NCBI GenBank assembly: GCA_026707405.1
Contig: JAPOWW010000011.1
Span: 124,001-188,000 of the forward strand
Direction: 5' to 3'
Source of the DNA: Chloroflexota bacterium
GTDB taxonomy: Bacteria; Chloroflexota; UBA11872; VXNJ01
DNA: 64,000 nt
The notes under the pieces were generated by a model that made no database searches, was not told the DNA's origin, and was given only the letters and a program-made list of their open reading frames with translations. Shown here piece after piece: positions 25,292 to 33,594 of the stretch (positions are counted from its first letter, which is position 1; each line of letters starts with the position of its first letter). A program made the position numbers and the translations under genes.

Positions 25292-26932
25292 ATGAAGCTT
25301 AGAATCGGCATAGCCGTCGCAGTAGTTATGGCGGTACTGGTTCTAGTGCCAGTAGCTGCGATTATCGCCTTGGGCGCATATGGATCGACTATCGGCGGGA
25401 CCGTTAGATCGACCAGCAAGTCCGGTGTTGAAATCAGTCTCACTCCCTCGGAGGGACTGCCGGGAAGCCCGGTTCGCATAGAGGGCCGCAAGTGGCCTCC
25501 GAGATCAGAAGTGGCGATCTTCGCTCACAGATCGGGAAAGTCCGGCGACTCCCAACGCTTCCCTATAGCCCGGGCTATTTCGTCGAGGAATGGAACCTTC
25601 GCTCTCGAATTCGTGATACCAACCGGACTCGCGATAGGGAGATCAAGCCAGCTTTTTATCGAGGCCGAATCGTCCGGTCCAGGCAAGTCCTCGGTCGAGA
25701 CTTCGGCGGTTGCTTTCGAGCTATTACCATTTCAGAACGAACTGACCGTTAAGGTGATTGACTCCAGCACTTCGCGGCCTCTTTCCGGTGTCAGAGTAGA
25801 AATTACCAACTTCCTTGGAGCGACTGATACTAGAGGAGTGACTGATCCAACGGGTACGATCAGGTTTGACGGCTTGTCTCCCGGTATCGTCACCGTCGAA
25901 GCCGGACTGCTCGATTATCGCCGCAACCGCATAATCGTGGCCGTGCCAAAATCCGGCGACGCTTCCACTGTGGTTGAACTCGCGCCGGACCCGGCCAAGC
26001 GATTGTATTTTCCGGTAGCGGATCCGCTCGACAACGGTCAGATCAGAGTGGCGGGCGTGGATCGAGCCTCAGCGTTGCGATCCGACTCCGTCGTAAACGT
26101 CCCGGTCACCCCGCCCGACATACCGGCCAGCAGGCTGATAACGAACCTTTCTTTCTTCATTCCTGTAAATGTCGAGAGTGGTGCGGATTCACCTGCCCAG
26201 GGACTGCCGGACCGTTTGCACGCGGTCTTCAACTACTTGAGCGAGCAGCACCGGATTCGGTTCTACAGACGGGCGTCGTCCGGTCCATTCGCCTGGTACA
26301 TAGGAACCTCGGCCCGCGGGGAGATTCTGCTGGTAGTCGAAGACCCCCTGTCGGCGATTCGGTTGGAACTTCGCGCTATCGATCCGCTTACGGGGGATTC
26401 GAGACTACTCAGGCACGACATCAGTATTCACGACGTTATGCCCGTGGCATCGTTCGATGGAACCCGGTATTTCTTTGCCAATCGGTTTAGAAAGCGTATT
26501 GAGGCAGTGGACATTGAATCGGGCGACTCGATAGCTAGCATTCGTGGTGTGCCGGGTCGAATCATCAGGGCTGCTTCCAATCCTACGGGAACCCATGTCT
26601 ATCTTCTTGCGTTTGACGGCGGCATATTTGTCGTTGATATAGAAGCTCGATCAGTAGACGGCCCCATCGCGGAAGTTCCGGGTGCGACCTGGCTGGCCTC
26701 CGACAAGACCGGCCGGCGGTTGTATTTGGTTGGACCGGGACTGGAGGCTCTAGTGGTCGTTGACCTCGACCGGGACCAATCGATTCACATGGCGCCGCTG
26801 GATCGCGCCGCCTATTGGGTGTGGACAGATCCCGAAGGTCCGTTCATCTTCATGGGGCAGGCAAGAGGGGCCGAGGTCACCGTGGTAGACGCGGAGACAT
26901 TGAAAGTGATCGAACGGCCGGAGCTAAGTTAG
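25292..26932 (+). CDS. Secreted or membrane-anchored protein with beta domains and a propeller-like repeat region
   Basis: A 546-residue protein. The N-terminal helix VVMAVLVLVPVAAIIALGAYG is a signal anchor. Residues 50-150 look like an Ig-type fold (SLTPSEGLPGSPVRIEGRKWPP). Residues 155-230 match a carboxypeptidase-regulatory-like domain (VKVIDSSTSRPLSGVRVEI...TVEAGLLDYRR). The C-terminal 250 residues contain WD/YVTN-like blades (ASNPTGTHVYLLAFDGGIFVVDIEA, ASDKTGRRLYLVGPGLEALVVVDLD). It is likely an extracytoplasmic binding or scaffold protein. It follows the DUF3179 gene by 49 bases on the same strand and may share its transcript. Confidence 0.6.
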   Translation: MKLRIGIAVAVVMAVLVLVPVAAIIALGAYGSTIGGTVRSTSKSGVEISLTPSEGLPGSPVRIEGRKWPPRSEVAIFAHRSGKSGDSQRFPIARAISSRNGTFALEFVIPTGLAIGRSSQLFIEAESSGPGKSSVETSAVAFELLPFQNELTVKVIDSSTSRPLSGVRVEITNFLGATDTRGVTDPTGTIRFDGLSPGIVTVEAGLLDYRRNRIIVAVPKSGDASTVVELAPDPAKRLYFPVADPLDNGQIRVAGVDRASALRSDSVVNVPVTPPDIPASRLITNLSFFIPVNVESGADSPAQGLPDRLHAVFNYLSEQHRIRFYRRASSGPFAWYIGTSARGEILLVVEDPLSAIRLELRAIDPLTGDSRLLRHDISIHDVMPVASFDGTRYFFANRFRKRIEAVDIESGDSIASIRGVPGRIIRAASNPTGTHVYLLAFDGGIFVVDIEARSVDGPIAEVPGATWLASDKTGRRLYLVGPGLEALVVVDLDRDQSIHMAPLDRAAYWVWTDPEGPFIFMGQARGAEVTVVDAETLKVIERPELS

Positions 26933-26961
26933 CGGTTTCGGACTGTAAGCGATTACTGGTG

Positions 26962-27378
26962 CTAGACGACTATCACTTCAGATGGCGATCTCAACTGGAT
27001 CTGTAATTCGCCATCATCCGCGACCTCGATTATTCCGGTGATGCAGAGCGTTTTACTCTTGTATTCTGCTTCCGGAGCGAACGGGAAGTTGAGCAAGTTC
27101 GGTTTCCTTATCAGGATTCGAATGCCGCCCGATTCGGTTGGCGGCTTTCCAACGTATAAGTAGGTCGGCTGCTCGATTCCCCGCTGAACAAACTCGGCAT
27201 CAACCACGTGGCCGTAGACAGTGATCTCTTCTCCGACGTGTTCGCTTGCGAGCACCCAAGAGGTTGCATCCGGGCAGGCGGCCGTGATCTCCGCCGCCGA
27301 CTTTTGTCGTTCCTCACCGCAGGCGACTGCTAGGAGCAGTGACGCCGCACAGAGGCAAAGCAATGCCAGTCGTTTCAT
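26962..27378 (-). CDS. Small lipoprotein with OB-fold-like domain
   Basis: A 138-residue protein. The signal LLCLCAASLLLAVACGEE ends in a lipobox (AVAC), so it is probably anchored to the membrane. The mature part (EHVGEEITVYGHVVDAEFV...TLCITGIIEVADDGELQIQLRSP) follows the pattern of bacterial OB-fold tail domains (tOB), where GxVxDA and TGxIxxYxGxPxIxL are typical. Two Cys in the domain (TAACPD, KTLCITG) could form a disulfide. It sits between the beta-propeller-like gene and the permease operon; a functional link is not evident. Confidence 0.6.
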   Translation of the reverse strand: MKRLALLCLCAASLLLAVACGEERQKSAAEITAACPDATSWVLASEHVGEEITVYGHVVDAEFVQRGIEQPTYLYVGKPPTESGGIRILIRKPNLLNFPFAPEAEYKSKTLCITGIIEVADDGELQIQLRSPSEVIVV

Positions 27379-27420
27379 GTGCCTCGTCTTAGATATCCAA
27401 TCAAAACAGCGCTCAATACT

Positions 27421-28332
27421 CTACCGCCCCGTTAACCCAGTCAGCGCGATTCCTCTCACGAAATATTTCTGGGCTGAGAAGAACAAGATGAGTATGGGAA
27501 CCAGCATAACGACAGAAGACGCCATCAGGTAGTTCCATCGCGGGAAGCCTCCAAAACCCTCTTGGAAGAAAAAGAAGCGTAAGTGTAGAGCCAGGGTGCG
27601 CCACTTTTCGGTCAAGAGAAATATCAACGGGTTGAGGAAGTCGTTCCAGTGGCTGACTATTGAGAAGATGGCCATGGTGGCCAGAGCCGGACCGGAAAGC
27701 GGAAGAATGATGTTCCAGAAGATTCGCCAGTAAGAGGCCCCGTCGGCGAGCGCCGCTTCATCAAGCTCGGTGGGGAGCTGCATCATGAACTGTCTCGTGA
27801 GGAATACGAAGAAAGCGCCGCCGCCAAACCAGTAGGGAACGATTAGGGGGTAGGGGGTATCGATCCACTGCAAGACCCGAAACAGAATGAATGTCGGAAC
27901 CAGTGTGACGATGTAGGGAAGCATAAGAGTAGATAGCAGGATGGCGAACAGCGGACCTCTGCCGGGGAAACTCATCCTCGCGAATCCAAACGCCACCATC
28001 GAGGCGGTCAGCAGCGTTCCGATCGTTGCTAGACCGGTGACCATAACGCTGTTGAGCGCGTAAATGTGAATGTTCGACTCGGGCCACACGTCGATGTAGT
28101 TTCTCCAGATAACCGGGATCGGCAATATCTCGGGCGGAAACATGAATTCCCGGCCCTTTTGCTTTAGGGACGTTGAGACCATCCAGACCAGCGGAATCGA
28201 CGAGACGAGACCGATCACGATCAAGAGCGCGTATCGCAGGAGCTGTGAAACGCCTTCCCGGACGTAATAGCCCCGGGTGCGCTTACGCGTCAGCGATACG
28301 CTCTCGGATGCAGCGGCGGTTGTAAGGCCCAT
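27421..28332 (-). CDS. Sugar ABC transporter permease, MalG type
   Basis: A 303-residue inner-membrane protein with six predicted helices. The EAA loop ELDEAALADGASYWRIFWNIILPLSGPAL, which docks the ATPase, is clear, as is the MalG-family ending FSAQKYFVRGIALTGLTGR. It starts three bases after the MalF-type permease stop, so the two form the membrane channel of one importer. No ATPase gene is nearby. Confidence 0.92.
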   Translation of the reverse strand: MGLTTAAASESVSLTRKRTRGYYVREGVSQLLRYALLIVIGLVSSIPLVWMVSTSLKQKGREFMFPPEILPIPVIWRNYIDVWPESNIHIYALNSVMVTGLATIGTLLTASMVAFGFARMSFPGRGPLFAILLSTLMLPYIVTLVPTFILFRVLQWIDTPYPLIVPYWFGGGAFFVFLTRQFMMQLPTELDEAALADGASYWRIFWNIILPLSGPALATMAIFSIVSHWNDFLNPLIFLLTEKWRTLALHLRFFFFQEGFGGFPRWNYLMASSVVMLVPILILFFSAQKYFVRGIALTGLTGR

Positions 28333-28335
28333 GGA

Positions 28336-29268
28336 TTACGTAATCGACCCCTCGTAGTAGACCCACCTGCGGCCAGTATAAAACTGGATCCCGGTGAAGA
28401 TCATAATGATCGCAAGCAGTACCCATCCCAGCGTGGCCGCATAGCCCATCCTGAAGTTCTCGAACGCATGTTGGTATAGCCATAGCACGTAGAACAACGT
28501 GGAATTGACAGGGCCGCCGCCAGTGGCGATGTAGGCTGCCGTGAAGATCTGGAACGAACTGATTATGCCCAGCACCAGGTTGAAGAAAATAACCGGGGTG
28601 ATCATTGGTACGGTCACGTGCCAAAAACGCCGCAGCACTCCGGCTCCATCTATGGAAGCCGCTTCCTGCAAGGCCACAGGGACGCTCTGCAGACCCGCGA
28701 GGAATATCACCATCTGTCCGCCGACGCCCCATAGACTCATGATAATCAGCGACGGCTTTGACCAGTTCGGGTCGCCTAGCCAGCTTACCTTCGGAGCGCC
28801 GACCAAACCGAGCAGCCAGTTGAAGACCCCGTAATCGGGGTTGTACATATAGACGAACAGAATGACGCTGGCTACCGCGGGAGTCACCGTCGGTAGATAG
28901 AACATCGTCCTGAATATGTTGATGCCCATCAGCTTCTGATTGAGCGCCAATGCCATTGCCAGCGCAACCACAAGCTGCGCGGGCACTGACAGGAACGTGT
29001 AGTAAGCGGTGTTGCCGAGCGAGATCCAGAACAGTTCGTCGTTGACCATCTTGTTGAACTGCTTGGTGCCGACGTACTCGGGCGCGCTGAGAAAGTCGAA
29101 AGTTGTGAATGAAAGAAACGCGGAGAAGACCATCGGATAAGCGGTGAAAATCAAGAAACCCAAGACCCACGGGCTTATGAAAAAGTAGGCCCATATCCAC
29201 CGCTTGACCTTGGCGCCTCGAAGGCGCGACCACCCGGACGGCATACGGGTTGCTGGCGCTATCTCCAA
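28336..29268 (-). CDS. Sugar ABC transporter permease, MalF/UgpA type
   Basis: A 310-residue permease: cytoplasmic N-terminus, a first helix AYFFISPWVLGFLIFTAYPMVFSAF, and the EAA loop VALQEAASIDGAGVLRRFWHVTVPMITPV. The start is TTG 29268 with AGAGG upstream. It lies between its binding-protein gene and the MalG-type gene, the classic order SBP-permease-permease. Specificity cannot be read from permeases; carbohydrate uptake is inferred from the family. Confidence 0.92.
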   Translation of the reverse strand: MEIAPATRMPSGWSRLRGAKVKRWIWAYFFISPWVLGFLIFTAYPMVFSAFLSFTTFDFLSAPEYVGTKQFNKMVNDELFWISLGNTAYYTFLSVPAQLVVALAMALALNQKLMGINIFRTMFYLPTVTPAVASVILFVYMYNPDYGVFNWLLGLVGAPKVSWLGDPNWSKPSLIIMSLWGVGGQMVIFLAGLQSVPVALQEAASIDGAGVLRRFWHVTVPMITPVIFFNLVLGIISSFQIFTAAYIATGGGPVNSTLFYVLWLYQHAFENFRMGYAATLGWVLLAIIMIFTGIQFYTGRRWVYYEGSIT

Positions 29269-29430
29269 TAGAACCTCTTCACTTCACAATTGAGCAACGG
29301 AGCGTGAGAGCGATCAAGAGTCTGTAATCGAGCCGGTCTGGATCCTCCTATGTTTCCCGCTAATCATCCAACTCCACCTGCCTGTATCGGTGCGGTACGG
29401 GCATTCAGCGCATCTAATTAGTCGGCCTTG

Positions 29431-29459
29431 AGCGCCGGGGGCCGACGGCCCCCGGCGCT
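29431..29459 (-). repeat. Intercistronic hairpin between binding-protein and permease genes
   Basis: AGCGCCGGGGGCC, GAC, GGCCCCCGGCGCT: a perfect 13-bp stem with no U-tract in the minus-strand transcript. It likely protects the binding-protein mRNA 3' end or lowers permease expression, as hairpins do downstream of malE-type genes. Confidence 0.75.
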
Positions 29460-29535
29460 GCCGGTCCACTTTGCATCCTCCGGCGATCAGGCCGGGCCGG
29501 AACGCTGACTATGCGGTACGGATCGACCGCCGCTG

Positions 29536-30984
29536 CTAACGGAACTCGGCCAGGAGATCGTCGATCTTGGGCTTGATTTCGTCGAAGCCCTCTTTGACTT
29601 CCTTCTCGCCGAGGATGATGCGTTCAACATTCGTCTGCACCAGCTTGTTGATCTCGCCGTAGGGAATCGGGTGGTGGAACGACCGCTTGATCTGACTCGC
29701 GGCCGTCTTGTGAATCGCAATGTCATCCCAAGGCGCGATTGACGAGACGAATTCCGGCAGGTTCTGGTGCGATTTCAGCGTCGGCGCACTGACTCCGCCG
29801 GCGATGAACGACTTGATCCCGACCGTCGTCAGGTACTTGAGCAGCGCCCAGGCCTCCTCCTCATGTTCGGTGGAGGCGTGAATGCCAAGTCCCTCCGGAG
29901 CGTCACGCGTCTGGTCGTCGCCGTTGGGGTGCTTGTACATCGGCGCCACACCCCCGTTGAATCCTTCCGGAATCTGGTACGTGTACTGCCGGTGCGTGAG
30001 GTAGAACCCCAGCTTCCCGCTGACGAACAACCCCTGTGTTCCGCCCTGGAAAGCTTTGACGTAGTCCGGCGCGGGCGTCTCACCCCGAATCGCCTGTCCC
30101 GTCATCCAGTCCCAGGCCGCAAGAGCCTCGGGGCTGTTGCCGACAAACTCGACGGGATCGTTTGGGTTGTCCCATATGGCGCCGCCCTCGCCCCAGACCC
30201 AGAGATACTGGATCTTGAGCGCGTGATATACCTCGATGCCGCCGAAGACGCGATTGTCACCCTCGCCGGTAGTCATCTTGGTGATCATCTCGGAGTAGAC
30301 GTCGCGCGTCCACTCCCCGCTCTGCTGGAGTTCCCACGGGTCTCCCATGCCCAGCGGCTCGACAAGGTCTCGGTTGTAGATGTTGAGCAGCGGGGCCGAC
30401 ACGGACGGCAACACGTAAGCCTTACCCTTGAAGTTGTTGGCTTCGATACTGCCGGTATTGAAGTCCTCCCGGTCGAAGGTTTGGTCCTGCCGCATCAGGT
30501 CATCGAGAGGCTTGAGAGCTCCCGATGACGCCATCTTGGCAGTCAACTGCGGGTGGGAATAGACGACGTCGGGCTTCAAACCGCCGGCGAGCGCTGTAAG
30601 AATCTTCGCCTGCATGTCGCCGAAAGGAATCTCGGACCTCTTGACCGTGACGTTCGCATTCGCGGCCATGAAGTCATTGGTAACCGACGCCCAAATTGGA
30701 TTGAGTTGCTCCTCGGAGGCGTTCCAGAGCTCGAGCTCGACGTGCTTGGCCTTCATCATGGCCTCGACCGTCACGACCTTCTCGACGACCTTCGTGACGA
30801 CCTTTTCGCGCTCGACCGGTACTTCCTTGACGACCTCTTTAACCGTCTCTACTGGTACCTCTTTGACTACCTCGACGACCTGGGTTTCGCCGCAGCCAGC
30901 CAGCGCGGCGACTCCTGCCACACCCGCTCCGGCTGCGAGTCCCGATCTGAGCAGCTTTCTTCGGGACAAGGATTTGAATTTCAT
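29536..30984 (-). CDS. Extracellular solute-binding lipoprotein, sugar type
   Basis: About 482 residues from ATG 30984, chosen for AGGGAGG upstream and because it places a Tat motif SRRKLL at residues 7-12; the ORF-track start is earlier. The lipobox is LAGC (Cys about 31). Then comes a low-complexity stalk (VVEVVKEVPVETVKEVVKE) and the class-1-type binding fold with LELWNASEEQLNPIW, LKPDVVYSHPQLTAKMASSG, GKAYVLPSVSAPLLNIYNRDL and a C-terminal EEAWALLKYLTT. It is the receptor for the two permeases downstream. Ligand unknown, probably a saccharide. Confidence 0.9.
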   Translation of the reverse strand: MKFKSLSRRKLLRSGLAAGAGVAGVAALAGCGETQVVEVVKEVPVETVKEVVKEVPVEREKVVTKVVEKVVTVEAMMKAKHVELELWNASEEQLNPIWASVTNDFMAANANVTVKRSEIPFGDMQAKILTALAGGLKPDVVYSHPQLTAKMASSGALKPLDDLMRQDQTFDREDFNTGSIEANNFKGKAYVLPSVSAPLLNIYNRDLVEPLGMGDPWELQQSGEWTRDVYSEMITKMTTGEGDNRVFGGIEVYHALKIQYLWVWGEGGAIWDNPNDPVEFVGNSPEALAAWDWMTGQAIRGETPAPDYVKAFQGGTQGLFVSGKLGFYLTHRQYTYQIPEGFNGGVAPMYKHPNGDDQTRDAPEGLGIHASTEHEEEAWALLKYLTTVGIKSFIAGGVSAPTLKSHQNLPEFVSSIAPWDDIAIHKTAASQIKRSFHHPIPYGEINKLVQTNVERIILGEKEVKEGFDEIKPKIDDLLAEFR

Positions 30985-31516
30985 ATGCTGATGCCTCCCT
31001 GAGGTATCACTAGGTAAACTCGTCACAAGCTAGCAGGCTCGACGCAAATTGGTAGAAACCACTGATCCGCATTGATGACCGAGTCTGTGCGAATCAAGCA
31101 AGTCGCATCTCCCAATACCCTTGCGAGTGTGTGAAGCGCCGAGAAACTTACGACCCGCATCCCCCCTTTCGAAGTCGAATTGTCCGCTGGCGGTGTTGGG
31201 ATAGGCAAGCCTTCCCGTGTGCCTGACAGCTTGAACGACCTGAATTTACCAAAAAATGTCAATACATGAAACTCACCAGCCGGCGAAGCCCGATCGCTGG
31301 AGGCGGAAGCGATTTATATACGAGCTGGGCATAGGCCGGTCGGATAGCGAATCCAGTGTGCGTCCTTGGGAAACGCGGCAGGATAGAAGATGATGTCTTG
31401 GGAGTGGCGGTCTACCGGCGTCAGGGTGCGGCTGTCGCTTGAGATAATCTCTGTGCCGACGGTCGCCCCGCCCGGGTACTGCGTTTGGGCGAAATGTCGG
31501 CAGGAGGAGTTGCAGG
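30985..31516. other. Divergent intergenic region
   Basis: This separates the minus-strand importer operon from the plus-strand PhyH gene. A minus-strand TTGACA lies at 31257-31262 without a convincing -10 at 17 bases. The small ORFs at 31023-31262 (-) and 31273-31527 (-) have no ribosome site and no family resemblance. I see no RNA gene or repeat here. Confidence 0.5.
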
Positions 31517-32386
31517 ATGGCGCTCACGTCTTCGCAAGTGAACCAATTCCGGAACGACGGGTATCTGGATTACGGGCCGTTGCTGGAGCCTGAGGAAGTA
31601 AATGTTCTACTGGCGCACCTGATGGACTTGTTCGTGGAGGAGAACGTGCGCGACAACATGGCCGTGCGCCATGGGTCTGACGGCGTACTGGATCTTTGCA
31701 ACCTCCTGCAAGGCATCGTCGACAGGTATCCAGGAACAATGACCGAACCGTTGGCGATAGCTATCGAGCACGCTCGAACGGCGGCTGTGGTGCTCGGTGA
31801 AGCCGAAGCGCGGGATGAGATCACCTACAAGCAGGTGGATTCCGCCGACCGGTTTCTGCAGGTGCGCAATGTTCACGAGAAGGACGCCGTGTTCGCAGAT
31901 CTTGTTCGTGACGATCGAATCCTGGACATTGCCGAGTCACTCCTCGGTCCCAACATCGAGGTCGAAGGCGACCAGGCTCTGTTCAAACCGGCTTTCCACG
32001 GGGGCGAGCTTCCCTGGCATACCGACAATGGCTACTGGAACTATGACCCGCCGAATCTGATTACCTGCTGGATTGCCTTGGCCGACGTAAGGGAAGAGAA
32101 TGGCGCGCTTCGATTCATTCCCGGCAGCAACCGGAAGGCTCCGGCGGAGCAGCGGGCGATCGCGGGTTCAAGCTTGCAAGAGATGGACGTCGACGAGTCT
32201 CTTGCCAAGACGGTCGAGCTGCCGCCGGGCGGCTGCTCGTGGCATCACTGCTTGACACAACATCAGACCAGGCCGAACCGCACGCCCCATCCTCGCCCCT
32301 CGTACTCCATCATTTACAAGAGCACGGATGTCAAAGACAGAGCGGGCTATCCGGTTCGTGGACAACTGGTTCGGGGAGAGCGCTAG
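31517..32386 (+). CDS. Phytanoyl-CoA dioxygenase (PhyH) family protein
   Basis: A 289-residue Fe(II)/2-oxoglutarate oxygenase; ATG follows AGGAGGAG. LPWHTDNGYWNYDPPN gives the HxD half of the metal triad, WIALADVREENGALRFIPGS the core strand, and HHCLTQHQTRPNRTP the distal His with the Arg that binds 2-oxoglutarate. Bacterial PhyH enzymes hydroxylate diverse small molecules and only rarely phytanoyl-CoA. It heads a plus-strand run with a DapA-like lyase and an ABC importer, so the substrate may be an imported organic compound. Confidence 0.9.
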   Translation: MALTSSQVNQFRNDGYLDYGPLLEPEEVNVLLAHLMDLFVEENVRDNMAVRHGSDGVLDLCNLLQGIVDRYPGTMTEPLAIAIEHARTAAVVLGEAEARDEITYKQVDSADRFLQVRNVHEKDAVFADLVRDDRILDIAESLLGPNIEVEGDQALFKPAFHGGELPWHTDNGYWNYDPPNLITCWIALADVREENGALRFIPGSNRKAPAEQRAIAGSSLQEMDVDESLAKTVELPPGGCSWHHCLTQHQTRPNRTPHPRPSYSIIYKSTDVKDRAGYPVRGQLVRGER

Positions 32387-32550
32387 GTCGATTAGGGCTT
32401 GGCCGACCGTCGACGCGAGCATCCTGCACGTCGGCATAGATTCGAGCCGTCGGCGTTCATCCATAGTGCCTATACCATCCATATATAGGCGATGGCGGCT
32501 ATTTTGAAAGTTGCGGATTGACGGATGAACGGACGAAAGCAGCGAGAGGC

Positions 32551-33450
32551 ATGGCAAACGTGAATGACATGATGCGCGGAATATTCCCCGTCCTGCAGAG
32601 CCCGTTCGGTGAAGACGACGCGCTGGATATCGAGAGTCTTCGGAGTCAGGTGGACTTTTGCGTTGAGAGGGGGAGCCACGGGCTCGTATTTCCAGTATTG
32701 GCTAGCGAGTTCCAGTTCCTAACCGACGCCGAACGTCGCGCTGGCGTTGAGGCAGTAGTCGACGCGAACGGAGGCCGGGTTCCGGTCGTGGCGGGCGTCG
32801 CAGGCACGAGCACGGCTGTAGCCGTCGGATACGCAAAACATGCCGCCGGTGCGGGCGCTGACGCGGTTATCGCATTGCCGCCGTACGTTTCGACCGCATC
32901 TCAAGACGAAGTCGTCGACTACTTCCGTGCGATTGCGACTGCCGCTGAGCGTCCGGTGTTTGTACAGAACAATCCTCCGGGGGTGCCCCCTGCATCTGTT
33001 GCGCGACTGATTCGGGAAATCGAAAACGTCGACTACGTAAAAGAAGAAGCCCCGCCCAGCGCCCACAACATCAGCGATATTCTCGAAAACGTCCAAGGTG
33101 CGAACGTAGGAGTCTTCGGGGGTGCTTCTGGTCGCTGGATGCTTTCGGAACTGGAGCGGGGTGCGTCCGGATTCATGCCGGCGGCGTTCACGGTAGAAGT
33201 CTATGTTGGTATCTGGGACGCTTGGCAGGGTGGCGATTCGCAAAAGGCGCGGGATCTCTTCGACCGACTGATGCCGCTGATCAACCTGACAGGACTCCTA
33301 GGAATCTCTGCCTACAAGGAGCTGCTGGTGCGGCGAGGCGTTTTCCCAACCGCGCGGATGCGGCAACCTGGCGCCACCAGGCTCGACCAAGTCGATTTGC
33401 GGGAGATTGACGAAGTGCTGGCTCGGTTGGAGCCGCTGTTGCAGAGTTAG
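32551..33450 (+). CDS. DapA-like (dihydrodipicolinate synthase family) lyase/aldolase
   Basis: A 299-residue class I aldolase-type TIM barrel. ATG 32551 is preferred over the upstream TTG at 32518. GIFPVLQSPFGEDDALDIESL is the family N-terminus and FLTDAERRAGVEAVVDANGGRVPVVAGV the conserved second block. VDYVKEEAPP near residue 165 carries the Schiff-base lysine. The position of the usual catalytic Tyr (YNxP) reads VQNNPPG, so it is unlikely to be true dihydrodipicolinate synthase. It more likely belongs to the broad group acting on keto-acid sugars. It lies between PhyH and the importer genes. Confidence 0.86.
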   Translation: MANVNDMMRGIFPVLQSPFGEDDALDIESLRSQVDFCVERGSHGLVFPVLASEFQFLTDAERRAGVEAVVDANGGRVPVVAGVAGTSTAVAVGYAKHAAGAGADAVIALPPYVSTASQDEVVDYFRAIATAAERPVFVQNNPPGVPPASVARLIREIENVDYVKEEAPPSAHNISDILENVQGANVGVFGGASGRWMLSELERGASGFMPAAFTVEVYVGIWDAWQGGDSQKARDLFDRLMPLINLTGLLGISAYKELLVRRGVFPTARMRQPGATRLDQVDLREIDEVLARLEPLLQS

Positions 33451-33494
33451 CCACCGCGTGCGGCCCCTCTTGACGGCGAGCCGCTGTTTTCAAT

Positions 33495-33564
33495 AGTTGC
33501 CAGTGCATTTTTTGACGGCATTGTTAAACGTTGGCTAATTTAACCTCGTAAGTAGTTGGCAACT
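33495..33564. promoter_or_regulatory. Candidate promoter and paired operator half-sites upstream of the binding-protein gene
   Basis: AGTTGCCA (33495-33502) and TGGCAACT (33557-33564) are perfect inverted copies. They flank a TTGACG (33512-33517) and an AT-rich stretch with TAATTT about 18 bases on. The second half-site also lies in AGTTGGCAACT, itself nearly palindromic. This fits a repressor acting on the importer promoter, but is unverified. Confidence 0.35.
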
Positions 33565-33594
33565 CGTGTTCGAGTAAACGTGGAGGAATGGTTC

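Noticed and set aside
31023-31262. 79-aa minus-strand ORF upstream of the first binding-protein gene
   Set aside because: No ribosome site or motif; located in the promoter region.
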